Shown: positions 11,301 to 24,829 of the stretch, piece by piece
How positions within the stretch are numbered: the stretch's first letter is position 1
Layout of the letters: every line of letters starts with the position of its first letter
Assembly (NCBI GenBank): GCA_008477525.1
Contig: SPDT01000007.1
Location: 6,200,001 to 6,264,000 of the forward strand
Direction: 5' to 3'
From: Hypomyces perniciosus
Taxonomy: Eukaryota; Ascomycota; Sordariomycetes; Hypocreales; Hypocreaceae
Length of the DNA: 64,000 nucleotides
The notes under the pieces: model-generated
Databases searched by the model: none
What the model was told of the DNA's origin: nothing
What the model saw: the letters and a program-made list of their open reading frames with translations, nothing else
Translations under genes and position numbers: made by a program

Positions 11301-12162
11301 GCCTCTTCACGCATCTCACGCTCGACCTGTCTTCGCTCATACTGGGAGACGTGGGGCAATCCCTTCTTCCGCCAGACGATCTCGCCCAATTCCATGTGCT
11401 CCAGAACCATGTAGATCTTCTTCAGTTCCGGATCGTCGATGACTTCGAGAAGGGCAACCACGTTGGGGTGACGAATCTTTTTCAGAATGGCAATCTCCTT
11501 CTTGGTCTTGTCCTGGGGCGACATGGCGGTGACCTTGCCGAATCGGCGCTTCTTGGAGAAGCGCGGGATGATTTTGATGGCTACGTTTTCACCGTTCTCG
11601 AGGTTCCGGGCGAGTTTAACCTTGCCGTGCATACCACGACCAATCTCCTCAATGACTTCATACTGATTGATCGACTTACGGCCAGTGATGATGTCTGAGT
11701 CGATGAGGGCCTTGTGCGTCCTAGAAGCGGCCAAGTCAGCAATTGGACCCCATGGGAGGGGAGGCAATTCAGGGCTCTTCCCCTGCGGCGCCTCCCCCAC
11801 AACAAACAATGAGACACACGATAGTACTACAAGACAGGGACGGGAATGGAGGGGTGAAGGGGTTGGGCGTGGACCCTCACGTACTCTCGAACTCGATACG
11901 TCTGCAGCGGATGCAAATACGGACTTTCGAAAGCGGGAGCGGGAGTATTGCTCTCGGAGACAGAGCCGGTTTGTAGGTGATTGCTGTGCCGGATGGGGGA
12001 GGGATTGAACAAGCCAGGCGAGGATGTTGGCGTGCTGTTGGCAGTCCTCGACGGTACAGACGACAACTGAGGGAAATGTGTGTACAGCGCTGATCTGGAC
12101 GGTGGGTGCTGTTGAGATTGATGCTGCTGCTGCTGCAGCTCATGATTCTGTGAGGACTCCAT
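8372..12162 (-). CDS. CaMKK/Ssp1-type Ser/Thr protein kinase
   Basis: Predicted 1208-aa kinase of the group holding fission yeast Ssp1, budding yeast Sak1/Tos3/Elm1 and animal CaMKK, upstream activators of Snf1/AMPK. Exon 1 is 12162-11885 (Gln-rich start MESSQNHELQQQQ), the intron 11884-11721 is 164 bp (GTACGT donor, CTGAC branch point, CTAG acceptor), and exon 2 is 11720-8372. The splice restores RVRE-THKALIDSD before the kinase fold. Gly loop IGRGMHGKV is at 119-127, catalytic VAIK Lys at 142, HRDIK Asp at 432, DFG Asp at 450, the activation segment SKTVGTPAFF at 484-493 and APE at 494-496. About 190 residues rich in Ser/Arg/Asp interrupt the fold between EIVWRKKG (~206-213) and FTFDQARSAF (~404). 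The last ~580 residues are low-complexity Ser/Pro-rich and probably regulatory. Catalytic residues are intact. It is assigned by motifs; the exact subfamily is less sure. Confidence 0.9.
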
Positions 12163-14580
12163 GCTTAGGAATTCCGAAGGGTCGAGATGAGTCGCGTCGA
12201 CATTCTCGGCGGGAGTATTCACGGCTCGCAAAGGACAGCCTCGAGGCGGCGGAGTGACGGCGGTCGAGGCGGGACGTCTAGGGCGACATCGTTGGCGAAG
12301 CGGGAAAACAGGGGGCGGCGGGTCGAAATAGATCTCTGCCTCGCGATAAGAGAGATAGCGGAACAGCGTGCGTGTCTGACACGACAAGCAGACGGCGACG
12401 TCAAGCTGCAGCAAAGGAAAGACGAAAAAAACAATAACACACAACGTCGAAAAGGGCAGCGAGCGAAAATGTGTCGTCAGTCAGAGTGGTTTTGTCGGAA
12501 CTTGGCTCTCTCGCTGGTTTGGTGTGGGTTGGCAGGTTGCAAGTTGGGTATGGCGATGGCAAAGTGAGCGGATTTGGTTGGATTGCAAATGATGAAAATG
12601 GGGCTGCGGATACAGAAGAGAGAGGAAGCGACAGCGACAGCGCGTTGGTTGGTTGGCCTAAAAAAGAGAGAGTGGGCCGCGACCGGGACTGCAGGAGGTA
12701 CGGAGTACATATGTACTGTACGTACCGGTACGTACCCTCCGATGGCAGCGATGGTCGGCGGTGGCTTCGCTGCTTTGGGGGGGGTGGGAGGTGGGGCAGC
12801 AGAGGGAGGAGTGGGAGGAACCCCGTCCAGAGGTACCACTCGGCCAGCCAGCTCGCACAGTGGAGCCACAAGCCGCCGCAGCACACCAGCACACCAGCAC
12901 ACCAGCTGGCTCCTCAACTCCTATAGGTACCCTACATGCATACCTAGGTATGGCAGGCGGTGGGCGCACACAGTGTCAGAGTCCAGACCGCAACTGTGGG
13001 GGAGCAGCCCAGGTCTAATGCAGCGCCAAGGCCCAGAAGCGGTGCGTCGTCGGTGGGGAAGGTGGGGCCGAGCGCCGCTTGGGCCAGCGCAGGGGGGGCT
13101 TATCGGCGTGGCCTCAGTGGACTGAGAGCTCCAGCGGCCCCTGCGGGCTGTCGTCCAGTGGCCACTACCGCTAATGAGGCCACTGAGATGCGCCAAAGCG
13201 AACGCCCAGCGAGCGATTTCGCCGTCCTCTTGTGCGCCAAGCCCAGCAGGCGGACCTGCTTCTTTTTTAGGGACTTGATCGACGTGCCCACCAAGTGCCC
13301 AGTGGCTTCAGAGTTTATCACCCAGCAGGGAAAATATCTCGAAGAAAAAAATTAATGACGCTGCTGTTCTTTTGCCTCATGCCGCGTGGATGTTTGCGTT
13401 GTTGTGCGAAAGTGATATGTTCTTTTTTTCTTTTTTGGGGGCTGCGGAAATCTGCTGGGGATGCGACGAATGCTATGTAGCACATACCAAACCAACAGCC
13501 TACTCGTACATACATACAAGGAAGAGGCGGAAAAAAAAAGGTAAAATAGTGAACACGGAACTGAACTGATAAGCACAGCAAAGCAGAGCAGGCAACCTCC
13601 CGCGGAGCCCACGAACCACGCCACTGGCTCCTCAACAGTTCGGGCCTCATGCTGGCTCGGAGCATTTTTGCTAGTTTGGATGTATGGTATGTGCATACGG
13701 AGTACATAGATAGTACCCAAAAGCACGGGCGCGGTTGTACGGAGACTCGTTCCGTCCCTTTATCGTCAGTCATCAATCAGTCAGGCTCCAGCAGCCCAGA
13801 CACGTCAAGACACGGCTGTGGGCAGTCATGTCATCGACCAGCGGCTTCGTGTGTCCATCACGGTCTCAGCCTTCCCAACAGGCTGTATATAATTACTCGA
13901 ACAACACAGCACAGCCTTGTCCATTCAATCAATTCCTTATCAGTATGCATTAGCACACAGATACAGTCAGGGGCTGGTTAGAGTTCACGCCATGGCGTCG
14001 CTGTTCCAAGACATGCAAGATGAAGTGATGCTCAGGTTCAGCATGGGAAGCATCATAGAAATCCATCAGTCCGCCACCAGCCATCCAGTTCCGGCCCCGA
14101 ATGTCTGAGAAACCGGGCATTTCCTCCGTAATTCTCCTTGACCTCTGTGTCTTTCTTGTCTTTCTTGTCTTTCTTCTTTCTTGTCTTGTCTTGTCTTGTC
14201 TTGTCTTGTTCACCGTCCATCAGATCAGAGCAAACAAACAATGGTACCGATCGATCGTCTAAACAAGGCGGTGGTGGTGCCCAAGCTGCAGACCCAGCTG
14301 ACCTGTATCGCATTATGCAATGCACACGCCGTCCTGTTCCGCCACCTTTTTCATGGTGCATATGGAGTACTTCGTACGGAGTTCGAATACTACGCTGTAC
14401 TGCTACGCTGCTGCTTCTGCTCGTACTTCGTGCTTATTACTACGAGTACTACTGCATTGTGCGAGTCGCTCGCCCTCCCGCAGCCACGTCCCGAGGTAAC
14501 GAGCGCCCTATGACAACAAAGGCGAATGTCGCTGGGGAAAAGAACGGCGCATCAACACCAGACTTAAAGCTGTGATGGCC
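12163..14580. other. Intergenic region, kinase promoter side
   Basis: Contains the kinase 5' leader and promoter (12163 to about 13000), GC-rich simple-sequence stretches and several TACGGAGTAC-type motifs (12697-12736, 13695-13705, 14361-14380). Open frames here are compositional and not conserved-looking. I see no gene. Confidence 0.55.
14151..14210 (+). repeat. TTGTC / CTTT simple repeat
   Basis: A pyrimidine-only tract: CTTTCTTGT units followed by about six copies of TTGTC at 14181-14210. Confidence 0.85.
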
Positions 14581-17500
14581 CAATTCCATTTTAATAGTAT
14601 TAGAGATAGTGCATTGACTAGGACTTAGTCAGTGGTACAGAGTAGGCTACGAAGTACTCGTACATGCGTCCTGAGCAGTGCTCTGTGCTGTCGCATTCGT
14701 GGTTCGAGTGCGGCTTACCATAGTTATCTGGTGTATACATGCATGCATGCGTGCATGCGTGCATCTATCTGATCCCTCGCGGGTCCTGACAAGGATATCG
14801 GCCAGTCGTGAATGAGAAAACATCTGCGGCTGTTGTCGCTGCGAGATTACGTGCCAAATAACTTCACATGCTATCTATCCTATGCTCTCTGTGTTGTTGT
14901 GTCTGCTCTCGTCACTGATCTGATGCTGCAGACTGCAATTAATTAATATGAACGCTCCATTCATAGCGCTTCACGATTCATGCTTATCTTTGCACGTTCA
15001 ATGGCTCTCACTCATTCTTATCAATTAACTCCAGTTCTAGAGCATCCAATGTGCTGTATCTCAAAATTCAAAGCTTCGAACAAAGGGAGTATTGCATTCT
15101 ATCGGAGATAACCGGAGAGCGACATCGGCCTTCACCCCACTATGCGGCGCGGCGCCCTCTCCGATAGCTGTTCGATCCAACAACATGGACATGATACTGC
15201 TACGCGTACGCTACACAAACACACAAGGATGCTATAGTAATTAGCATGGAGTACTTCGTACGGAGGACGGAGTAGATATGCAATCTCTCCTTACTCTTTT
15301 ATGCCTATCTCGCATCATATGTTAATCGCATGGATTCATCATAAACATTCCCCATTAATCATCCCTGCTCGTAGTACCCGGAACAGCGCCCGCATCTCGC
15401 TCGGCCAACCCTGAAGGGTCCAGAGAAAAAGCCACGCCTTTTGCCTGACGACATCCTCAAGCAGGAGGAGGATGCTCTATCCGTAGCGCCCAATCTACCA
15501 CTAAAGACGGATGCCCGATAACCCCCCAACTCCCGCTGTCAAGCTTCAAGTCAAAAAAACAAAAACAGAGTCCAGACCTTATTAGCCCCTGGAACTGACC
15601 GGTCTGCCGCCAACGCACCCCAAGTATACGAAGCGTGTACGAGAGAGAGTACTTGGTGGATTTGTCTCCCGCGAGTATCCACGATATACGAATCACTGCA
15701 TCCCGCTACATGTACGGTACGCTTTTTCTTTTTCATTCCGTCTTCTCTTTCGTCTTGCTTCCCGTCGGCAACTATCTAAGTGGGCTCTCCTTGTCTGGCT
15801 TTGGTAAGGTATTGTTAGTTCAATGCTTGGTTCAGATGCTTGGCGAAAATGTCCACCAACCCGACCAACCGCACAAAAAGAGAGCATTTTCTTTCTCATG
15901 TGTTTTTTTTCCCAATTCCTTGTAGCATTGAAAACGGAGTTTATATATGCAGGGGAAACCTGTAACGAACCTATGCTCCATTCAATACAACCGTAGCGGT
16001 TATACAAAACGGAGAAAGAAAAAACTCTGCAATACCTAAAGAAACGGAATGCGACTCTGCTGTGGTAGGTTACATTTGTTCCCGCTGTTGTACGAGTACG
16101 GAGTATGGAACACTTGTTCTCTCCTCCGTATTTTCTCTTCCCGCCTCCGCAAAGACATTTGAGATGGCATCCCCGCCCTGGGGAAGATGCTACGCTGCGC
16201 ACAAACCACTATGGACTCCGTCCAAAGAGGGAGAGACGCCCTGTTCCAACTGTCGAAATACATAATAACGAATCTGCATAACGCGCTCACCGGCACCAGC
16301 AACGGCAATATGTATCGAGTACGAAGTACATGCCAGGTCCGAGCCTGAACCCAACCTCGCCAAGGCCACCATGTTGGTGCAGCTGCAGATGCCCCCCTGC
16401 TGATTGACAAGGGCATCAGATAGTAAGTGGAAAACAGATGAACAAGGGTTCCCGTCCGCGTCTGTGGTTGAACACCGGGGAATCACAACCGCTTATCTGA
16501 TTCTGTGGAGGCCATTCTAGCCTCCTTTTGCTGGGCTTGTCAAGAGCCCGTCCGTCTGGAACCAGATCCGGGCCACGGACCACCTCTTGTTCTGGATCTC
16601 ATCCAGTGACATTGCACTGATAGATGCTACGTTTTGTCATCCTTACTAATGTGCATCTCCGTGTTCGTAAAAGGTTGCGATCGAGTTGTGGCGCTGAAGT
16701 CTTCTATGCTTCATTAAGCCTTGCATAGATATACATATTGAAACATATCACATTGCACAGACCAACCGGAAAAGATATCACATCCAAAACGCATATTGAT
16801 GTGAATGGAAACGACGGTATCAGCACTGCCCTATATTAGCATAGCCCTTAAGGACTGGGGTCAATTTATTCCAGCGTAAGCAAACCCTGCTCGGTTTGGG
16901 TAAAGGTGCAGACAATGCAGCTAGGGCCTGTAGTACCAAGTCCTCCTTCCTTGTTCAATAGAACGGATTCGACGCCAGGATTTTTGCCTTTCCGGGCGCT
17001 CAACAACACCTTCAGCCCTCAACACCACAATTTGAGAAGTGTAACATCACCAGATCTAAATGTGACAATTCTACTCCCGATACGAAGCTATTCTGGGGGA
17101 ATACTCCGTTCTAATCATAGAAGGTACAAGGTGTTCGGTTGTGTCGGTATGTTCCAACGCGGAATTGCCGCCGTCCCGTTCCCTACTTAGTAGAATACGA
17201 TAATATCTGGCTTCTGACGTTTGAGGGTAGGGCAACCTAGCGCGCGCGTCGACCACATTTTTGTCCCCCATGCATATCAGTCATATCAGTCATATCAGTC
17301 AGCCCATCCTTCGCTCTTTTGACTGAAAGATGTCATTCTGTGTGTGTGTGACGAGACGCGTGCCGCATCTTGGCCCAAAACAGTTTCTTCCTAATCTCTA
17401 GGTACTATTCCGTGCGCTGGATATTATCTGCTTCGCGTAGCAAAAGAAGCGCCGAGTCTAACAACCTCCAACTTTCTTTAGAGCACTCCATACTGAGACC

Positions 17501-20500
17501 AACAACAGTTGCTGTGCGCCATGATTCGATTCGTCAACTTTTGCAAGGAACCATGTGCCTACTCGTGCGCAGGATGATGACTCTGTAGCATCTCCGTTGA
17601 TCCCGGGCCGGATAACGACGGCTGTCTACTAGGTATTATTATACTGATTATCACGTTGCAGTACTTCGTACTTCGTACTATCTACTCCCTCCCGTACTCC
17701 GTATATGCTCGTGGATTCACAGCATCTGCCGCTATCACAGTGACGACGACACCCGAGACAAATGACTACCTATCGCTCCCGTCCCTGATGAACGAAAGCC
17801 TGCATGTTCATCCCGTCCAACAGGGTCTGGCCTGGTCCATTTATCCCCTCTCTTCCCGTCGAATATCCGGGGTGAAATTACCCGCATGGAAGCCCATCAT
17901 GGTGCCCAATCAGACCACCGGCTTGCCTCTCCTTGTCATTTACCCCAACTCTTGTCCCAGCCGCTTGCTCCTCTCATCCATTCCGTTTCTTGCTCGTGAG
18001 GAGCCCGCCGCCTCCACCATCCTTTCCCCCTCCTGAACGCTGCTAACGATGGTTGGTGTGTTCGCTCCTCCACAAAATGTGACAGATCATATTTGTCGTG
18101 TGCCGAGTCCAAGTCCATAACGGCCCTCGGCGGTGCGGTGCGCAGTTTCTGGGCGCGCTCCGTTGGCTGATTTATTAGCACCGTCACCCTATCTATCTAT
18201 CATGTATCACATACATGGCCAAGGAAACGGTCGGGCTTGCGCTCTTGGCTTCCCCAAGGGATGATGCGCCGTTTATCATGCCATCTGCCTTGGCAAAACT
18301 TATTCCTTGTTGTCCTACGAAGTACATACTATATACAACGGTCGATGGCTTTTCAGGGTCTTTGCTTGCTGCTGTGTTACTAAGACAAGACCCTGACTGA
18401 GCTTATGCGAGAGGCGAGATCAGCAAAGGCTAGCAGCCACAATGCATATATATCCCAAATTGATCCTCCTGCAATAACCTTGTAAATTCCTCGCAGCTTT
18501 CAGTGCCAGCCGCGATGGCCGCCACATGGTAGAAAATCGCTATTACACACACGGAATCGATGGACCAACCAAATTACCAAGCTCAGAAAGGGGGGGAAAA
18601 AAGTAGGCACAGCAGCAACACAGTGGTGATACATGTGGCTGAGGTACCCCCGGGGATTCTCGTCCTACCCACCTCTTCGGGCACTTTTCATTCAGCCTTG
18701 TTGTGAGGGAAGACAATGGGATGGGTCATAGCTTTTTGGCTTTATTCCGCAACTGGCCCTGGTTACCTATCAAACATCAATAGCATTCGGCGGCGGTGCG
18801 GCTGATGGGTTGACACAATGACGGGCCGGAGAGCTCACGGGAGCATTGTTAGAGAACTTTGTTTCTTGGAAGCTATTCCGGGGAGAGTATGTCGACTCGT
18901 AGCAATGGGAAGGGCTAACATAGCTTCATGAATGCTCCGTACTCCATACTGTATCCTTTGATAGGATGACAGCTACAGACAGACTCGCTTCGTGATTATC
19001 TTCAGCCGCAGCATTTCATACATTTGGAAACTTGGAAATGATACATACACCCAAGGCGCCCCCCTGCCCTGGCATTTCACACATCGACCAGGTGGCGCTC
19101 CTGTCCTATCACAAGAGATCAACACCATCACCACCATTTCAAGATAACTCCGAAGTACGCGACATTATCAGGCGAAAAAAATATTCTGGGGAAAAAAATG
19201 GCTCGGCGGGGACTCGGCAGCCACACCGATTTGGCCCCTCCTACTTTGTCTTAACCTGTCTACACCATGCCCTCCGGTGTTTTATTGAAACGACAAGCTG
19301 TTCTATCACCAAGCCTACAGAACGCCACCACCACCCAACCATCACCAGCTTTCTTTGGTTCACCTTCACACCATACCATCTATGGCTTAGGAATATTTCC
19401 GGCGCTTTTGGTCGCCGCAGAACCAGTTCGGTTACTCGAGGCATTGCAGTCGTATCCAATAGAAGGATCAGGAGACCTCCCATGTGGGAGGGTTGGTCTT
19501 TGTAAGTCTCACTTACCACCCATTGGTTCCCTGTTTGTAGGGTCGAGTTCGGGGTAATGGAACGGTTGGGGATAATGCATGGAGGCTAAAGGGAGCTGTT
19601 GCGACGCTTCGTTACCACCCCGCGATGAAGGGCAAAGATCGAGATGGTGCGGCCACTCATCGGCATTTGGGTTCTTTTCGGGTGTAACAATGGAAATCCA
19701 GTCATCGATAACCTGATGCCTGGAGCTGAAGTGACGAGGTTTGTTGACTCGATAGACTCCGCGTTACTGTTTACGTTGGTGGTGAGCATCGGCTGCACCT
19801 CATCCTACCCTACAAATCCGTCATGCCTTGGCGTTCATTCTCTGCACATACACGATATGCCAGCTCCTATTTGCGTCAAAAATGAGGGATATCTGACGCC
19901 TGCTTGCCTATAAATATACGGATTTATACGAATACATACTATATACATGCACGATTACGTCGCTACCTTCGGTTCCATGCATAGCATTCTGACGACTCAC
20001 GGGTCGATCCAGACGCTGCCGTACTTGCATACGCGATCACTCAAGGTGTGGTAGTAACTCGCCGGAAATTTTGAACTCTCCACATCCAATGGTAAGAAAC
20101 GTGAACGTAGTTGTCAGCAGATGACCATCGAGACACCACCACGCTTGATTGACATGTCAGGTCGTATTACGGACAACGGGCCTCCGAGAGGGGTCTATCT
20201 ACATGTAGGTCAGGACCATTTACTGTGCAACACTGTGTTACCCCAAACCACGCCTCCATCTTCTCTGTACGTGCCGTTGCAGTTGATACCCCAAAGGTTG
20301 AGCTGATGGACTCTTGCTGGCCCTTGATGACATACTGTAGTCTCGTATTTTTTGGGCCAGGATGAAGGGTGCGGTAGGAAATCGGGAGATCGACAGTCAG
20401 CCAACCATCGGTTGGGTGATACACGTACCAATCATTTCATGTAATAGTATTCGGACTCGGACTCCTCACCATGGCCACTCGGCCGATGAGGCTACTGTGG
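14581..20500. other. Gene-free stretch
   Basis: About 6 kb in which I find no open frame with a recognisable domain, signal peptide or plausible multi-exon structure. Short motif clusters of the TACGGAGTAC family occur at 14648-14660, 15247-15274, 16091-16108, 16316-16330, 17660-17706, 18316-18326 and 18936-18950. A 9-bp unit (CATATCAGT) is repeated about three times near 17275-17300. Long untranslated or noncoding transcripts cannot be excluded from sequence alone. Confidence 0.5.
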
Positions 20501-23500
20501 CCTCTTGGAAGCACAAATTTGAGGCTTGACACCTTACATGCTGGGAGTTGTCGGACCCGATCGCTGTGTCGCATCGGTGATTAGCAACGGTTTTTACTCA
20601 TGTGTATCCATTGCAACGAGGCCTCGAGTGTGACGATCCAAAACAATTTCGAATCGTGGCACTCCGTATTCCGGCCGCTGGCTTGACTCGTTCTTGTCAT
20701 GTGAAAACCAATGCCTTTGTTAACCTGATTTGGACAGTTCACCACGTGTTAGTGTAGCAAGAGGGTTGAACCAGGTAACGCATGATGTTGTGTTGCCCCA
20801 GCGCGCATAATGACGGCTCTCCCAAGCTCGGGACATCACTTTGATGAACCCGAGCGATGCTTAGCCCCAGTGACTGCGGCCATGAGAAACGTGCATTTTG
20901 GAGCCTCTCGCTCAGTCTTGAAACAGAGTGGAACTCGCCCTAGTAGTGAAAGTCAGCAAAGAACCACTTGATATTGTCTGAGGCCTAACAAGCAAGTATC
21001 GCTCTCTCAGAATAAGCATCGAAATGTCCTATGACAGGATACTATTAGTCGCTGCATAATTGTGATGATAGAAAAGCTAGGGGTTCGGGTTGGGTCATAG
21101 CTCTGCTATCTTGAAAACGCGCTTCTGGCGGCACGTTCCCGAAACCACGGCATCGGTAAGATCGGAATCCGTTAATATATCTCGCACTAGAAGGTAAGCC
21201 CTAAGATAGGTGAACAAACGATCAGGTCCTATCTGCGGTCCGTTATCAATGCTCATCGATAGTACGGAATGTGTGGGGCGTAAGCATTCGAACACTTCCA
21301 GGGGTAGGTAGTTTATTCGCGGGGACCTTGACATTTGCGAGACTACTTGGTGCTGTTTAGAATGAGAGCTCAGTATCATGGAGAGACGGCTTGATGCAAT
21401 GTTTGGACGGATGGAGATATATTTGTGGAAGTTCTCTTGTATGTGTAGGCCATAAATTCGCATGATAACATCCCGCCGCGCCTTCAAGGCCGGGGCATGG
21501 ATGATGAGATTAAGCGCCACCACGGAGTACACATCCCTGTAATGCGTTGACAAGGGTAATTTTAATATGGATGGTCCGGGCATCGCGGAGGCCCGTGGAT
21601 AAAAACAGTCTTTGGATCGTGGGAAGGGGCACGTTGAATCAGATCTTGAAGATGAAAGCAAAGGTAAGTGGGCTTGACCCGGCGAATTGGTCAATACTTC
21701 CTATTTTGAGGCTTAGCATTGTGAGAAAGTCGTTACTATCATATTTGGCATATCAATCAATCACTTCTGGATTGAACTGTTAAGCAAACTCCGAGATAAC
21801 CCTTAGAACCTGCGTGGAAACACTCGACCGAATACCCTTGAGTGCCATTCCAAAGTGCAACACGTTCAGCCGCAACCCATTCATTTACTCTCCCTTCGAC
21901 TTTACCTTCATCAGATCGATGGCCCAACTCAGCGCAGCTTGTGTACGAAGACTGCGCAGATCCGACCCAGAATACCCTTCGGTCTGCTTAGCTGGATCAT
22001 TGATGTCAACCAACAGACCCAGGTCCTCTTTTCATGGATAGTTAAATTATTTTTCTCGTGAATCCATATAGGAAATCTTAAAATAGATCTTCTGAGGTAG
22101 TCGGTGGTAAACGTCTCGTCCATATCCTGGGGATGGTTCGTCCCGACCACTATAAACGGAGACTTTGTTCTCGGTCAGTCCGTGTATTTCGGAGAGGAAC
22201 TGGGCGAGGGCAGTTCGCTGCTAGCACTTATCACAGGAAGACTGACGGTAGAAAGGTGATTCCAGAGGCGACATAACAATTCCAACATCCTAAATCTCTA
22301 CACGGGGATTTCCAAGGATATCACCGGTGATCTGAGTAAAAGCTCGTTAGAAGTCTGCTCACAGCTATGGTGTTGATCTCAGCGATTCGCATATCTATCG
22401 AAATCTCGTACGGGTTAGGTAGAGAAATGCTGGAGAATTCTCACTTGTTGTGACACTGAAACAATGCCCTGCTATTCCGGTAGGCGAGTTTCAATCGGGC
22501 TTTCCCTTTGACTTTGACTCTGCTGGTCCACCCTACTGCCCTGATGATCGGACTCGTATCCCAAACTCTCAAGGTCTCCCGAGTCTTCAGGCATGAGAGT
22601 TACCTGTAGATCTTTCCCTAGATGTAGATGTCTTCCGTCGATAAATGCGATGTCATTGTGTGTTGACGAATGAAGCAGAACACTTGGATATGATGGTAAT
22701 AGCCGTCCTTCCTGTTCATTAGCAAAAGCTACAACAGTGACATCTCACAGCTCGGAGAAGTTGTCATACAAGGCTTCGTATTCAAGTGTGTCGACTTTGT
22801 TGTAAAATTTGGCGCTCCTGTCGGATTTTTTCCTTGGAGTCTCGAAGCTGTGGAGGATTCGTACTTATTGTTATTGACAGCCTTTTCTAAACTTGCTCTG
22901 GAGATTCTCTTTCTGCAGATTTAGAGACATCACTCTTAGTGTCGGAGAATACATAAATCGCCCACTTTTTAGGCGGAGCTATTGGAATCAAATGCCATTA
23001 TAGGTAGTAGCGTATCTATAGGAGTAGCAATACAGTTTTCAATGTTGAATCCAATTAAGATCGAAGGAGTGCCTGCAACGAGTGTGCTGGTTCGGGGACA
23101 TGATGCGCTTTTCATTCTTGTCAGCCACACCTTTTCTCAGGTACCCTCTTAAGTAATGAATAATATGGTGCTTTCTAGTTCAATAAGCATATCGGACGCT
23201 TGGTTTGGAACCATGGACCACACTTGATGGTTGGCGATCCATATTTGCCACTTTTCAGACATTCATCAACCCCTCGCCGGGTACACATCCATAATTGATG
23301 AGATTGAATGGTAACAGCGAATCATTGCCGTTTCACCGAGAGCTATGACCAAGTAATATATCAGATCTTGAGGAATTAGCCGATGGAGGGCTTTCAAAAG
23401 GAACAACTCGCTCTATCAAAGGCCTTTTGAGATTGAAGAAGAGATACAGATCTGTTGTCTTGAATCTGATAACTAACAAAACCGGAAGGAACCGCTGCCT

Positions 23501-23687
23501 AAATAGATACATGCACAACAACTGATCGAGATAAGTACCATCAGTAAAAGCGTTCTCATTAACACATCGACGGTATTGTAACAGTGGCTGTTTGGAACCA
23601 TCAAACTAGTTAGGTTGGTCTTTGTACCAGCTAAGCCTGAGAAACATGCCGATGCAATATGCGACTCTAGACCAATAAGTTAACAAT
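20501..23687. other. Gene-free, possibly degraded stretch
   Basis: No supportable gene. The longest open frame is a 199-codon one on the minus strand (21095-21694) with no family I recognise and no clear partner exon. Frames at 21700-23600 are short and broken on both strands, which could mean decayed coding DNA, but I could not tie any piece to a known protein or transposon. Confidence 0.45.
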
Positions 23688-24829
23688 TCAGGGGACTCTG
23701 TGCGCCACAGCCCAATCAACCAGCTTGTCCCACTTGCGACATCGATGCCAGGTTTCGAAGTCAAAGGAAGCTCCATTTGGACTCTCTGGGTCGTTATAAA
23801 GCAGGATAGTCGTCGTGTCTGCTGAGCACATGAGTGTCACGCGAAGTGCATCGATACAGTGATCCACGTGGTGGCGTAGCATCTTCGGTCCTTGCGTCCA
23901 CTCCTCATTGCTCGAGTAGTCCCAGGTGTCCTGGTAGGTAAACTTTCGGATAAGGTTCTAAGAACAACTCGCATATAAGTATATCCACGGATTTGCCCGC
24001 AATTACATGCCATTTGATAGGGTGATTTGTCGTACCAGGCAGTGGATTTGATGCCACATCTCCAGGCCCGCATTAATACCGTGGGCCTCATCCTCGTAAA
24101 CTTCGAACCAAGTGTGGTCGTTATAGGTAGAATTCTTACCCAGGTCGGCTAACCTTTGTCGTGGAATGTTGATATACCGAGCTGTATCATGCGGCGAGTT
24201 TAGCACAGACAGCAACCGGCATTAAACTTCTGTTGCAATCGAACATACGCTTCTCAAGTTTCTCCCATGCCTCCTCGAGCTCGGATGTAGGTTTTCCTCG
24301 GTACTGGGACTTTTGTGAGAATTTATTTGGCCATTGCACCCATTCGTATTCGACTCCATCGAGTGCCGGCACTGCTTCCCCGTCAGTAAATCATCACTAG
24401 AAACCCTAACAAGTATTGATGGTTCTCCGTACAGTATGTCGAAAGCCGTGCTGCACATGCTTTATCGTCAATTTCACAAGTCTTGCATTTCGTTGTCAAG
24501 GCAGCTGTAAACAAAACGATGGAAAATATGGTGAGAAGCACCGACGCAATGAAGAAACCTAAAGCAACAGGGCGACTTGGTCGTAGTGCTTCTCGTTGAG
24601 GAAGAAGGAATTGTTTAGAACTGAGTCGGTCGTCCTCTGTAGAAATCCTCTCATCTTCATCGAGAGATTTTCTAGAGTCATGTTGTTGAATCATCGCGAT
24701 TACATCAGTCATTATAGGAAGATGGTGAGAGGCTTGAGTGTTGGAACCAATTTCTTGGGTAGTACTATTAACCCCTGGTCCCATGTTATGAACATTTTCT
24801 TTCTTTCTCAAGCTAAGCCTAAACGTCAT
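23688..24829 (-). CDS. UstYa-family oxidase (DUF3328), copy A
   Basis: Predicted 311-aa membrane-anchored oxidase of the UstYa family, whose members catalyse oxidative cyclisation or related oxidations in fungal ribosomal-peptide and cyclopeptide pathways. Exons are 24829-24433, 24371-24249, 24181-24036 and 23957-23688; introns are 61, 67 and 78 bp with GTACGG, GTATGT and GTACGA donors. One transmembrane helix lies at ~88-111 (VALGFFIASVLLTIFSIVLF). Both family signature motifs are present: HQIHC (217-221) followed by LNLIRK, and HVDHC (252-256) followed by IDALR. WHRCRKWDKL near the C-terminus is also typical. The first ATG gives an unusually long cytosolic tail of about 85 residues; Met40 or Met46 are alternative starts. 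It is divergent from copy B with 880 bp between. The substrate is unknown. Confidence 0.88.

Noticed and set aside
14381..14395. GTTCGAATA resembling a tRNA T loop
   Set aside because: No paired T stem and no upstream anticodon or D arm; it is part of a GTAC motif cluster.
21095..21694. 199-codon minus-strand open frame
   Set aside because: No recognisable family, and no flanking exons with matching phase; kept only as a note in the gene-free stretch.
22900..23600. Broken frames considered as a retroelement relic or third UstYa copy
   Set aside because: No HXXHC, integrase, reverse transcriptase or terminal-repeat signature could be seen.
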